Both the position numbers and the translations under genes were made by a program. A stretch of DNA of 64,000 bases from Xylanimonas ulmi (GTDB lineage: Bacteria; Actinomycetota; Actinomycetes; Actinomycetales; Cellulomonadaceae): the NCBI RefSeq assembly GCF_004216535.1, contig NZ_SGWX01000001.1, forward strand, positions 1,612,001 through 1,676,000, written 5' to 3'. Within the stretch, counting starts at the first letter, position 1. Every line of letters starts with the position of its first letter. The notes below the pieces were generated by a model. The model did not search any database. It was not told the origin of the DNA and saw only the letters and a list, made by a program, of their open reading frames with translations. This document shows positions 1 to 10,145 of the stretch, piece by piece.

Positions 1-434
1 TCGCCGCCATGGTCGACCTGCCGCCGATCGCGCCGATGATCGGGCTCACGCACCGGGTTCGGCTCGGGCGGGACTACTACGTGCGGATCGACTCCAACGA
101 CTACTCCGTGGACCCGCGCGCGATCGGCAGGTTCGTCGACATCCGCGCCACCGCCGACCAGGTGATCGTCACGTGTGACGGGCAGGTCGTGGCCGACCAC
201 ACCCGCTCCTGGGCGCGCGAGCTGACGATCACCGACCCGGAGCACCGGGAGATCGCCAAGGCGCTGCGCCACGACCTCGCCGAACGCCGTAAGGCGTCCC
301 GGGCGACCCGCACCCACGCCGACGGGCACGTCGTGGCGATCCGGGCGCTGCCCGAGTACGACGCCCTGTTCGGCGTGGACTTCGACCCCCGCCCCGACTC
401 CGGGGCGGGTTCTACCGCTGAAGGGACGAGATGA
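1..434 (+). CDS. istA: IS21 transposase IstA, C-terminal fragment cut by the window edge
   Basis: This is the last ~144 codons of an IS21-type DDE transposase; the reading frame is already open at the first base, so the real start lies upstream. The visible part contains the C-terminal Mu-transposase-like beta domain, with RDYYVRIDSNDYSVDPRAIG and DGQVVADHTRSW, which is thought to bind DNA and contact IstB. The catalytic DDE core is not in view. Its stop codon overlaps the istB start (ATGA), the coupling typical of this family. No frameshift is seen in the visible part. Confidence 0.9.
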   Translation, partial: AAMVDLPPIAPMIGLTHRVRLGRDYYVRIDSNDYSVDPRAIGRFVDIRATADQVIVTCDGQVVADHTRSWARELTITDPEHREIAKALRHDLAERRKASRATRTHADGHVVAIRALPEYDALFGVDFDPRPDSGAGSTAEGTR

Positions 435-1219
435 CCACCACCACGACCACGAGACCTGACGGGCTGGCCTCGAAGCTGGCCTACCTGACGAGGGTCCTGA
501 AGACGCCCACGATCTCACGCACCTGGGAAACGCTGGCTGACCAGGCACGGGAGGCGAACTGGTCCCACGAGGAGTACCTCGCCGCGGTCCTCGAACGGCA
601 AGTCGCCGACCGGGAAGCCTCCGGGGCGACCATGCGGATCCGCACCGCGCACTTCCCGGCGATCAAGACACTCGAGGACTTCAACCTCGACCACCTGCCG
701 TCCTTGCGCAAGGACGTCCTCGCGCACCTGGCCACCGCGACGTTCGTGCCCAAGGCGGGGAACGTGATCCTGCTCGGCCCGCCCGGCATCGGGAAGACGC
801 ACCTCGCGGTGGGCCTGGGCATCAAGGCCGCCCAGTCTGGCTACTCGGTCCTGTTCGATACCGCGACGAACTGGATCGACCGCCTCGCCCGTGCCCACCA
901 CGCCGGGCACCTGGAGGCCGAGCTGAAGAAGATCCGCCGCTACAAGCTGATCATCGTCGACGAGGTCGGCTACATCCCGTTCGATACCGACGCGGCGAAC
1001 CTGTTCTTCCAGCTCGTCGCCTCCCGCTACGAACAGGGCTCGATCATGGTCACCTCGAACCTGCCGTTCGGCCGGTGGGGCGAGGTCTTCGGCGACGAAG
1101 TCGTCGCCGCCGCCATGATCGATCGCCTCGTTCACCACGCCGAGGTCCTCACCCTCGCCGGCGAGTCCTACCGCACCCGAGCCCGCCGCGAACTCCTCGC
1201 CAAGGACCGCGAGAAATGA
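431..1219 (+). CDS. istB: IS21 transposition helper ATPase IstB
   Basis: This 262-residue AAA+ protein is the helper of the IstA transposase and resembles DnaC. Walker A is GPPGIGKT at about residues 116-123 and Walker B is LIIVDEVG around 173-180. Sensor-type residues follow in VTSNLPFGRWGEVF. Length and architecture are normal for IstB and the gene looks intact. The ATG at 431 overlaps the istA stop by ATGA. In IS21 elements IstB regulates target choice and transposase assembly; it is not a replication protein here. Confidence 0.95.
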   Translation: MTTTTTTRPDGLASKLAYLTRVLKTPTISRTWETLADQAREANWSHEEYLAAVLERQVADREASGATMRIRTAHFPAIKTLEDFNLDHLPSLRKDVLAHLATATFVPKAGNVILLGPPGIGKTHLAVGLGIKAAQSGYSVLFDTATNWIDRLARAHHAGHLEAELKKIRRYKLIIVDEVGYIPFDTDAANLFFQLVASRYEQGSIMVTSNLPFGRWGEVFGDEVVAAAMIDRLVHHAEVLTLAGESYRTRARRELLAKDREK

Positions 1220-1231
1220 GCGGAAGCTTTC

Positions 1232-1651
1232 TCAGCGCTCAGGTGAGCTCCCAGCCGCATCCATGGCGCGCTGGATCGCGGTTCGATAGCCCCACACGAG
1301 ATGCCGAGTTCCGACCGGTGCGTCCTGGTCGTAGCGCGGTGCTGAGTCGCCTTCGACCGGCGCCCAGCCCGTCACAGCCAGGCCCGCCTTGCGGAACAGG
1401 TCAATGTGGGTCAGTCCGTGTTCGGTGGGCACCACCCCGGCGACCGTGGCCTCGACCGGCGGTGACTGGCCGCGCCACGGCAACGGCGTGACGACGAACG
1501 ACGACGCAGACCCCGGTCCTGAAGGCAGAAGCACGGTGACCTGAAGACACGCCCAGGAGCCGTCTTCCAGGGGAACCCCGATCAGGTCACCAACCCGGAG
1601 GCTGCGCGACGATCGAGGCGAGAACGGGAACACACGCTCGACCTCAGCCAC
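1232..1651 (-). CDS. Hypothetical protein inside the IS21 element, possibly Imm26-like
   Basis: This 139-residue protein is encoded opposite to istAB, between the istB stop and the terminal repeats, so it appears to be a passenger of the element. The N-terminal half has LRVGDLIGVPLEDG followed by short beta-like stretches. That start resembles the Imm26 family of small beta-rich immunity proteins ('GD-hydrophobic-PLEDG'), but this is a weak impression from one motif. It has no signal peptide, membrane segment or recognisable catalytic residues. Third-position GC is like the neighbours. No partner toxin is visible in the window. Confidence 0.55.
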   Translation of the reverse strand: MAEVERVFPFSPRSSRSLRVGDLIGVPLEDGSWACLQVTVLLPSGPGSASSFVVTPLPWRGQSPPVEATVAGVVPTEHGLTHIDLFRKAGLAVTGWAPVEGDSAPRYDQDAPVGTRHLVWGYRTAIQRAMDAAGSSPER

Positions 1652-1681
1652 GCACCAAGCCTGCCCGAGTCGCAGCCGAGA

Positions 1682-1733
1682 GGGGTCAGTTTTCGGGAAC
1701 CCGGAGGGGGTCAGTTTTCAGAGACCGTTGACA
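1682..1733 (+). repeat. IS21 right-end terminal repeats
   Basis: Two identical GGGGTCAGTTTTC repeats lie at 1682-1694 and 1707-1719, 25 bp apart, followed by GACCGTTGACA ending at 1733. Multiple terminal transposase-binding repeats and CA-3' ends are characteristic of the IS21 family. Confidence 0.8.
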
Positions 1734-2304
1734 CCGCGAGGCGGCGTCACTGCTGGACGCGCAGGAGCCGGACATCGCACGGTTCGAGGTCCGGTTCGCG
1801 CGGGCGGCGTGGCCCACGCGGTTTCACACCCCCGTGGTCGCGGGCGTTCGAGCGCGACGGCGTGCAACGCGACGAGGTGCGCGAGGACACGTTCTTGCTG
1901 ACGCCGGTCGGCGCGTGGGTGCGCGGCCTGCTCGACGCGGGCGTGGAGGCGGTGTGGGCGACCACCTGGCAGGAGCACGCCAACCGCTACTTCGCGCCGC
2001 TGCTGGGGATTCCCAACCTGCCGGTCGCCGCCGAAGGCATCGCGGAGAGCTGGGACGAGGACTCGGTCCGGTGGAAATGGCGCGCCCTGGCCATGCGGTA
2101 CCACGACCGACCCGTGTTCTTCGTCGACGACAACGCGTGGGGCGGGCAGCCGACGGCCGCCCCATACAACAGATGGCGCCCAACGCGATCGTCGGGATCA
2201 CCGCCGCCCAGCGAGATCAGGTCTCTGCGTGGCTGGCCGACCCGCCCGAGCACTTCTCGCCGGTCCACGGCGACCTGGGCGACGACATCGACCTGGACTT
2301 CTGA
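1734..2304 (+). pseudogene. HAD-type 'Swiss Army Knife' RNA-repair-like protein, 5'-truncated and frameshifted
   Basis: Three reading-frame segments join into one degraded protein. The first (from 1735) reads REAASLLDAQEPDIARF; the second (about 1820-2160) holds VEAVWATTWQEHANRYF, LGIPNLPVAAEG and RPVFFVDDNAW; the third (about 2170-2304) reads QRDQVSAWLADPPEHFSP. The T-x-W-x-x-x-AN, LGIP-LP and FVDD pattern fits the HAD domain found in Swiss Army Knife RNA repair proteins. The N-terminal DxDG nucleophile motif is missing, and the gene begins exactly at the IS21 end, so insertion probably removed or separated the 5' part. At least two frame changes confirm decay. Confidence 0.6.
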
Positions 2305-2735
2305 TGACCGACGACACCCTCCTCCACCGCGCGCGCCTTCTGGCGCAGTGCGTGCGCGGCGAAGGACGCTGATGGCGCGTGGGTGCCAGATCGGCGCGGC
2401 GACGCGGAGCACGCGTGGCGACGCGTCGGACTCCAACGATGCACGCGAGAACATCCTCCGCCGGACCCGGGACGTCGCCGTCGACGTCCGTGCCGCACAC
2501 CCCTGCCTTGGCGTCCCTCTTCGATCGCCTTCTCCTGCCCGCCAGACTGGACGCCGTCGGCTATGAAGCAGAGCGACCCGTGACCCGCACGGGACATGAG
2601 CGCCGAGGTGAGATGGAGGCGGCGGGCAGTGCACAGCGCAGAACCGCCGCATCCACCCGTGTTATGGCCACCATGTGGCACACGTGGGCGCGGGGGCCGG
2701 CACCGCCGGGGCGATAGACCGCGAGGGACCCAGGC
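2305..2735. other. Gene-poor stretch beside the IS element
   Basis: An ATG overlapping the stop of the broken HAD gene (2304-2306) opens a 22-codon reading frame, MTDDTLLHRARLLAQCVRGEGR, ending at 2372. It may be the truncated start of a lost downstream partner. From there to 2735 no frame shows convincing protein features, and no RNA gene or repeat is evident. I read it as eroded accessory DNA. Confidence 0.4.
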
Positions 2736-4388
2736 TCAGTCGCCGATCCGGGCCGCCCGTAGCCCGTCGCGGATGGCCGCCTGCGCGGCGACGTCTGACT
2801 GGTTGTACCTGTGCAGCCAAGCCCGGCCCGCGGCGGCCTCCGCCGGATCAGCGCTGCGCGCCCGCTCGATCTCGACCTGCGACTGCAGCCCCCCGGCGTC
2901 GTCGACCGACCAGCGAAACCCGAAGAGCGGCGCGACGACCTTGATCGACGTGCCTCGCCTAGTGAGGAACGCTTTGCGGAACCACGCCTCGAGGTCGAAC
3001 GTGCGACCCTCGAGCGCCTTGTGGACCTCGGGGTACTTCGACGTCCGGCTTCGCTCCGGGTTGGTCCAGTGGTAGATCTGCAGCGACTTGCCGGCCGACT
3101 CCGCGTCCGTCGCGATCCTGTCGATCACCGCTGCGAACTCACGCGCAAGCTCCACCGCGCCGTCGTCGTCGAGCGGGACGTACGAGACGACTGGGGCGAA
3201 GACCGCAGTGGCGTCGTCCTGGCCGTCACGAACGCGAAGACCCCACATATAGATGCGCCCGTCAAGGTCCCACTCGATGTCGAAGTCGACCTCCACGTCC
3301 GCGGACGGGATCTGTGGCCAGGCGCCGAGCGGCTCGAAGTCGACGCCGGCCATCGTCATGCGCGCCCGGCGCACGAGCGTCTCAAGCTTGCCGACGGCGC
3401 GGGCGCCTGGCTGGGTGTCGCGCGAACCCCACTCCACGCACACACCAGGCTCCAGCGCGGCCAGGTCGGCCAGCGTCGTAATCCCGTGCTTGTCATACAG
3501 GTGCCGCCACTGCTGCGCGGTCGGCAGCCCCTTCTCGATTGCGAACGACGCGTCCTCGGGCCCCGCGACCTCGCGGCAGCAGGAGGCCCACACGCAGGCA
3601 CCGCACTCATCGACCCGGAACGGGCGCACCAACTCCCGCCCATCAGCAGCCTCGCGAGCGACCTTGAGCCGGAACGCGAACTCGTGGTCGTACCGCTCGA
3701 GCAGCGACCGCTTCGCGCGACCCGTCGACGCGGACGCCGAGTAGGTGTCCTTGACCGGATCGGTCAGGCCGTACCAACGGATCAGCCAAGGGTCGCCGCC
3801 CTCGGGCGTGAAGTCCGAGTTCCCGATGATCCCGCCGACCAGGTGATCGTCTCCCGCGTGCAGTCCGAGGTCCTGAAGCATGCGCGTGTAGTGCGCCAAC
3901 TGGATGCCGTCGCTCTCGCGATGCGTGCCCGCGTCCGACAGACCACCCACCTGCCGCAGCGCCGCGGGGGCGTCCAGCGTCGACGCCGTCGCCGAACGCG
4001 TCTTGGCCTCGCTGCGCGTGCCGTGGTTCTTCACATCGACGGGCACGTACCCGATCCCGATGCGCACAAGGACGTCAGGAGCCCCCGTGCGCGGTCCGAC
4101 GTCAGGAAGGCGCCCATTGACGATGACAGCGGCACCGGCGCGCATCGCAGCCAGCGTCGCCGAACGGTTGGCGTCCCACCCGTCGACGTCGGTGAGGACC
4201 ATCGCGCCGGGCGCCTGCGCGAGCCTCGCGTTCACATGGCCTTCAAAGGCGATCCCCTCGTCGAAAAGACGCTGCGTAGCCTCGTCCACAGGCGGCCGCG
4301 GTGGGGACGACGGGGAGAAGTCGTTGTGCACCGCCCGGGCGCACATCTTCGCCGGGTACCCACCCAAGACGATCTCGCCAGTCGCCAT
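2736..4388 (-). CDS. TM0106-type RecB-like nuclease fused to an RNase H-like domain
   Basis: This 550-residue protein looks like a two-domain DNA or RNA processing enzyme. The N-terminal PD-(D/E)XK nuclease part shows E49, the metal-site Asp in APDVL (about 105) and VDVK (D118, K120). Four cysteines at about 262, 265, 270 and 271 (ECGACVWASCC) resemble the Fe-S cluster region of Cas4/AddB-type nucleases. The C-terminal part begins with DVEVDFDIEWD (DxE at about 370) and ends with YNQSDVAAQ, fitting a DEDD RNase H-like fold. ATG 4388 was chosen because GGGGGAG lies about 10 bases upstream. It stands alone, with no Cas or helicase neighbour. The 200 bases upstream hold no gene. The cellular role is unknown. 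Confidence 0.75.
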   Translation of the reverse strand: MATGEIVLGGYPAKMCARAVHNDFSPSSPPRPPVDEATQRLFDEGIAFEGHVNARLAQAPGAMVLTDVDGWDANRSATLAAMRAGAAVIVNGRLPDVGPRTGAPDVLVRIGIGYVPVDVKNHGTRSEAKTRSATASTLDAPAALRQVGGLSDAGTHRESDGIQLAHYTRMLQDLGLHAGDDHLVGGIIGNSDFTPEGGDPWLIRWYGLTDPVKDTYSASASTGRAKRSLLERYDHEFAFRLKVAREAADGRELVRPFRVDECGACVWASCCREVAGPEDASFAIEKGLPTAQQWRHLYDKHGITTLADLAALEPGVCVEWGSRDTQPGARAVGKLETLVRRARMTMAGVDFEPLGAWPQIPSADVEVDFDIEWDLDGRIYMWGLRVRDGQDDATAVFAPVVSYVPLDDDGAVELAREFAAVIDRIATDAESAGKSLQIYHWTNPERSRTSKYPEVHKALEGRTFDLEAWFRKAFLTRRGTSIKVVAPLFGFRWSVDDAGGLQSQVEIERARSADPAEAAAGRAWLHRYNQSDVAAQAAIRDGLRAARIGD

Positions 4389-4590
4389 CGACACACACTC
4401 CCCCGCAGACATCGTCCCCATCCTTCCCGACCGGTACGGCAATCGCCCGCTGACGGCCGACGACGAACGAGCGCCCCGCTCCACCGCGGTCCGGCGCGGA
4501 GCTCGCGCGTCGTCCTGAGAACGGCGTCGACGGCACGGCCAGACGCCACGATGCCGTCGCCGGGCGCGACGCCCCACGCACGGCAGTCTG

Positions 4591-5592
4591 ATGCCCCTGA
4601 GCGGAGAGGACCCACGATGGCGAGGGCATCCCGAGGTAGTCCGGCTGGAGCGGGAGCGGCTCGACCAGGAGCAGTTTCAGGCCGAGTTGCGCACTCGGCA
4701 GGCGGCGGAGCGGGCGGGCCGGGGCGCTCACACGTTGCGTTGACCTGCTGGTCGAGTCGTTCGCGGAGATGGTCCCCGACGACGTCGCACGCACGCTCGC
4801 CGGCCGCGCGGTCGAGCGGTCGAGCGGCTGTTCACCTGGACCGACCGCGATGGTGACACGTGCCTTTGCCGTGCCATCCGCGTCTGCCCGACGCTCTGCA
4901 CGACTACGGGTTCGCCTGCGCGTGCCACCGCGACCCCGTCCGGCGCGCCGGCGGCCTGTCTGCGTTCTGGTCGGGACTGGGCACCGACGCAGCGAGCCCG
5001 GAGGGGATCGCCGCGCGGGCCGCGCGACAGGCGCAAGAGCGCGAGTTGGCCGAGTGGCTCACGACGCAGCCAGGTGACCGTCACCTCCCACCGCGGGTGT
5101 GCGCCCGAGCAGTGGACAGGCGACATCAACGGGCGTCGCTTCCACTTCCGGGAGCGGTGGGGCGAGTGGACCCTCGACCTCGACATCGTCCGCGTCCCGG
5201 CCCTGCGGCTGGCCGGAGTCGACGATGACGGCGTCGGTGTCTACGACGACACCGCGACCGACACCCAGGGTCAACTGGACGACGGTGGCCGCCTGTCCAC
5301 TCGACGTTCCGCCTGGCTCGCCCGGGCCGCCCTGGAGGACATCCTGCTGAGCCTGGTCCTCGCAAGGGGCGTCGATCCCGGACGGTCCGCGAGCGCCAGC
5401 GCAACGCTCACCTGCATTGAGTCGCTCTACTGCAAGGTAGATCCCGGTCTGGCCGCCTCTGCCCAGTACGCATGGCACCGCCTCAGCGAGGCCTGCCACC
5501 AGCATGCCTACGAGTTGGAGCCAGCGCATGGAGAAATCGCGCACCTCATCGATCACGTCGATCGGCTGGCCGCACGCCTCGCCGCGGTCTGA
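4591..5592 (+). pseudogene. Decayed cysteine-rich conserved hypothetical gene
   Basis: Consecutive plus-strand segments in alternating frames give a coherent protein only if several frameshifts are corrected. Segment 4591-4743 begins MPLSGEDPRWRGHPEVVRLE and ends at a stop. Another segment reads LLVESFAEMVPDDVARTLAG. Around 4860 CLCRAIRVCPTL passes by a frame change near 4895 into HDYGFACACHRDP. A further frame change near 5070 leads into VTVTSHRGCAPEQWTGDI and FHFRERWGEWTLDLD, which run to the stop at 5592. The CLCR...CACHR cysteine pattern followed by a 'SHRGxAPEQW' domain is, from memory, a conserved uncharacterised actinobacterial family. The helical C-terminal ~100 residues may be a second fused domain. 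A short protein from 5074 could still be made. Confidence 0.55.
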
Positions 5593-5605
5593 GGATCGAT
5601 CCTCA
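5590..5605. terminator. Palindromic terminator between convergent genes
   Basis: TGAGGATCGATCCTCA is a perfect 16-bp palindrome that includes the stop codon of the preceding plus-strand gene and lies 10 bases from the sufT stop. It probably serves both strands. It has no strong T-run. Confidence 0.45.
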
Positions 5606-5614
5606 GCCCTCCAC

Positions 5615-5950
5615 TCAGACGTTGAACCCCAGCATCCGCAGCTGCTCGCGCCCCTCGTCGGTGATCTTCTCGGGCCCCCACGGCGGCATCCACACCCAGT
5701 TGACGCGGAAGTCCGCCACGAGCCCCTCGAGCGCGGTCGCCGACTGGTCCTCGATCACGTCGGTGAGCGGGCACGCCGCCGAGGTGAGGGTCATGTCGAT
5801 CGTCGCGTGGTTGTTGGGGTCGACATGGATGCCGTACACGAGCCCCAGGTCGACGACATTGATCCCCAGCTCGGGGTCGATGACGTCGCGGAGAGCCTCC
5901 TCGACGTCGGCCACGGTGGTCACACCGGCCGACACCACCTCGTCGGTCAT
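5615..5950 (-). CDS. sufT: SufT/PaaD-like MIP18-family Fe-S assembly factor
   Basis: This 111-residue DUF59 (MIP18) protein is the last gene of the suf operon. The family helps mature Fe-S proteins in the cytosol. The hallmark DPELGINVVDLGLVY lies at residues 25-39 and a conserved cysteine sits in TSAACPLTD (C60). The start at 5950 is 13 bases downstream of the sufU stop and has a GAGGAGA-type ribosome site. Length is typical. An operon-terminal SufT-like gene is normal in actinobacterial suf clusters. Confidence 0.9.
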   Translation of the reverse strand: MTDEVVSAGVTTVADVEEALRDVIDPELGINVVDLGLVYGIHVDPNNHATIDMTLTSAACPLTDVIEDQSATALEGLVADFRVNWVWMPPWGPEKITDEGREQLRMLGFNV

Positions 5951-5963
5951 GGATGTTCTCCTC

Positions 5964-6443
5964 TTACTGGGCCAGCGCGCCGCTGCGCGCCAGCGAGTCT
6001 TTGAGCGCGGCCCAGCCGAGCAGCGCGCACTTGATGCGGGCGGGGAACTGCGAGGTCCCGGTGAACGCGGTCGCGTCGCCGAGCAGATCCTCATCCTCCG
6101 CCGAGTCGAGCCCCTTGCCGCGCGAGGCCATGAGCCGGTGGAAGACGGCGTCGACCTCGGCGACCTCCTCCAGTGTGAGCCCCGTGACGAGCTCGGTCAT
6201 CACCGAGACCGACGCCTGGGAGATCGAGCACCCCTGGCCCTCCCACGACACGCCGTCGACCACCTGGCCGCCGTCCCCCGCCGCGACGGCGACGCGCAGG
6301 GTGACCTCGTCGCCGCACGTCGGGTTGACCTGGTGGGACTCCCCCACCCGGTCGCCCGCCGGCGCGTCCACGAGGCCGCGGCCGTGCGGGTGCTTGGCGT
6401 GGTCCAGGATCACCTGCTGGTACATCTGATCGAGCGCGCTCAT
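5964..6443 (-). CDS. sufU: SufU zinc-dependent sulfurtransferase
   Basis: SufU accepts persulfide sulfur from SufS and relays it to the SufBCD scaffold. The 159-residue protein has the zinc ligands of this family: C43 and D45 in PTCGDE, C72 in GQGCSIS and C139 in RIKCALL. The ~20-residue insertion relative to IscU, in the GKGLDSAEDEDL region, marks SufU rather than IscU. It follows sufS by 10 bases, as expected for a SufS-SufU pair. Confidence 0.95.
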   Translation of the reverse strand: MSALDQMYQQVILDHAKHPHGRGLVDAPAGDRVGESHQVNPTCGDEVTLRVAVAAGDGGQVVDGVSWEGQGCSISQASVSVMTELVTGLTLEEVAEVDAVFHRLMASRGKGLDSAEDEDLLGDATAFTGTSQFPARIKCALLGWAALKDSLARSGALAQ

Positions 6444-6453
6444 GCCTCTCCGT

Positions 6454-8539
<2,086 letters not shown>

Positions 8540-8562
8540 TTCTACTCCATGTTCTTCGAAAG

Positions 8563-8904
8563 TCAGAGGGCGACGGGCGTGTCGACGTCGATCAGGACGC
8601 TCTCGCCGTCGATGCTCACGGGGTACAGGGGGACGGGCTTGATCGCGGGCAGCTGGACGGGCTTGCCGGTGCGCACGTCGAACTGCGAGCCGTGCAGCCA
8701 GCACTCGACGAGGCAGCCGCTCACCTCGCCGTCGGACAGCGAGACCTGGCCGTGCGAGCAGATGTCGCTCAGGGCGTGGTACTCGCCGTCGCCGTCGCGC
8801 ACGACGGCGACGGGCACGGTGGCGCCGTCGGCGCCGTCGAGCTCGACCAGCATGGCCTCCTCGGGGGCGAGGTCGGCGACCGCGCAGGCGTACTGGAATG
8901 TCAC
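8563..8904 (-). CDS. Rieske-type non-heme ferredoxin in the suf operon
   Basis: This 113-residue protein carries the Rieske [2Fe-2S] ligands in two motifs, ICSHGQ (CxH) and CWLHGSQFD (CxxH). It resembles the small ferredoxin components of dioxygenases. GTG 8904 begins 4 bases after the sufD stop and has GGAG about 10 bases upstream; an in-frame extension to 8937 would overlap sufD. A Rieske gene between sufD and sufC is common in actinobacteria. It is plausibly an electron donor or a first Fe-S client, which is inference. Confidence 0.9.
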   Translation of the reverse strand: MTFQYACAVADLAPEEAMLVELDGADGATVPVAVVRDGDGEYHALSDICSHGQVSLSDGEVSGCLVECWLHGSQFDVRTGKPVQLPAIKPVPLYPVSIDGESVLIDVDTPVAL

Positions 8905-8908
8905 GCGG

Positions 8909-10144
8909 TCACTCCGCGGAGTCGGCCGGGGCGACACCCGTGATGACGCTCATGGACTTCTCCAGCTCGGCCTCGATCGAGGCGAGCAGGCGGTCCTGCA
9001 CGGTGGGCACGCCGATCTGCTCGATGAGCTCGGCGAAGAAGCCGCGCACGACCAGGCGCCGGGCGTCGGCCTCGTGGATGCCACGCGACTGCAGGTAGAA
9101 GAGCTGCTCGTCGTCGAACCGGCCGGTCGCCGAGGCGTGCCCGGCGCCCTCGATCTCGCCCGTCTCGATCTCGAGGTTGGGCACCGAGTCGGCGCGGGCG
9201 CCGTCGGTCAGCACGAGGTTGCGGTTGAGCTCGTAGGTGTCGGTGCCCTCGGCGTGGTGCTGGATGAGGACGTCGCCGACCCACACGGCGTGCGCGCCGA
9301 CGCCCTGCAGGGCGCCCTTGTAGGTGACGCGCGACTTGCAGCGCGGCTGCCCGTGGTCGACGAACAGGCGGTGCTCCTGGTGCTGGTCGGTGTCGGCGAA
9401 GTACAGGCCGACCATCTCGACCTCGGCGCCCTCACCGGCGAACGCGGCGTCGGGGGTGATGCGCACGACGTCGCCGCCGAAGGTGACCACGACGTGCTTG
9501 AGGCGCGCGTCGCGGCCGATGAGCGCGCGGTGCGAGGACGCGTGGACGGCGCCGTCGGCCCAGTCCTGCACCGCCACGACCGTCAGGTGCGCGCCCTCGT
9601 CGACGACGATCTCGACCGTCTCGTTGAGCAGCGCGTTGCCGCGGTGGTCGACGACGACGACGGCCTCGCTGAACCGCTCGGCGTGGATGAGCACGTGCGT
9701 GGCGGTCGCGTCGGTCGACGTCCCCTCGATGCGCACGGCCGTGACCTCGGACGCGACGGCCTCGGCCGGGATCGTGACCACCGTGGACTGCGCGAACGCG
9801 TTCCACGCGGTGACGGCGGTGCGGTCGCCGGGCTTGCCGGCGGCCCCGAGGCGCTCGTCGTCGCGGCCGACGGTCTCGACCTTGACCTCGGGGGCCGCGG
9901 TGACGGCCACGGCGACGCCCGAGGCGCCGAGCTCGGCCGCGAACAGCGGCTGCAGGCGCGCGACGGGGCTGAAGCGCCACTCCTCCTCGCGGCCCGTGGG
10001 CACGGGGATGTCGGCGAGGTCGAACGACGTGAGCCGCTCGGCGCGCGACCCGGCCGGGACGACGCCCTGCCCGAAGGCGTGGGTGTGGGCGCCGTCGGCC
10101 TTGGCCCGCGAGTGGTCGGTGGTGATCTCGGTGGTGCTGGTCAT
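8909..10144 (-). CDS. sufD: SufD Fe-S cluster scaffold subunit
   Basis: This 411-residue SufD pairs with SufB and SufC to form the scaffold for cluster building. The C-terminal beta-helix/helical core includes the characteristic SRGIHEADARRLVVRGFFAE near residue 380, matching SufB's [18 protein letters not shown]. It starts 1 base after the sufB stop, so the two are probably translated together. The N-terminal ~100 residues are alanine-rich and poorly conserved. Confidence 0.96.
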   Translation of the reverse strand: MTSTTEITTDHSRAKADGAHTHAFGQGVVPAGSRAERLTSFDLADIPVPTGREEEWRFSPVARLQPLFAAELGASGVAVAVTAAPEVKVETVGRDDERLGAAGKPGDRTAVTAWNAFAQSTVVTIPAEAVASEVTAVRIEGTSTDATATHVLIHAERFSEAVVVVDHRGNALLNETVEIVVDEGAHLTVVAVQDWADGAVHASSHRALIGRDARLKHVVVTFGGDVVRITPDAAFAGEGAEVEMVGLYFADTDQHQEHRLFVDHGQPRCKSRVTYKGALQGVGAHAVWVGDVLIQHHAEGTDTYELNRNLVLTDGARADSVPNLEIETGEIEGAGHASATGRFDDEQLFYLQSRGIHEADARRLVVRGFFAELIEQIGVPTVQDRLLASIEAELEKSMSVITGVAPADSAE

Positions 10145-10145
10145 A

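Larger units (their letters stand above)
1..1733 (+). mobile_element. IS21-family insertion element, right portion
   Basis: The istA end and istB overlap by ATGA and are followed by a reversed passenger gene. The element then closes with two copies of GGGGTCAGTTTTC and a terminal GTTGACA, which is the layout of IS21-family right ends in actinobacteria. The boundary is placed at 1733 because the element ends in CA there and a broken gene begins immediately after it. The left end lies outside the window, so target-site duplication cannot be checked. Confidence 0.85.

Noticed and set aside
2811-4856. 681-codon plus-strand frame opposite the RecB-like nuclease
   Set aside because: It is Arg/Asp/Val-rich shadow coding; the minus frame carries nuclease motifs and a ribosome site.
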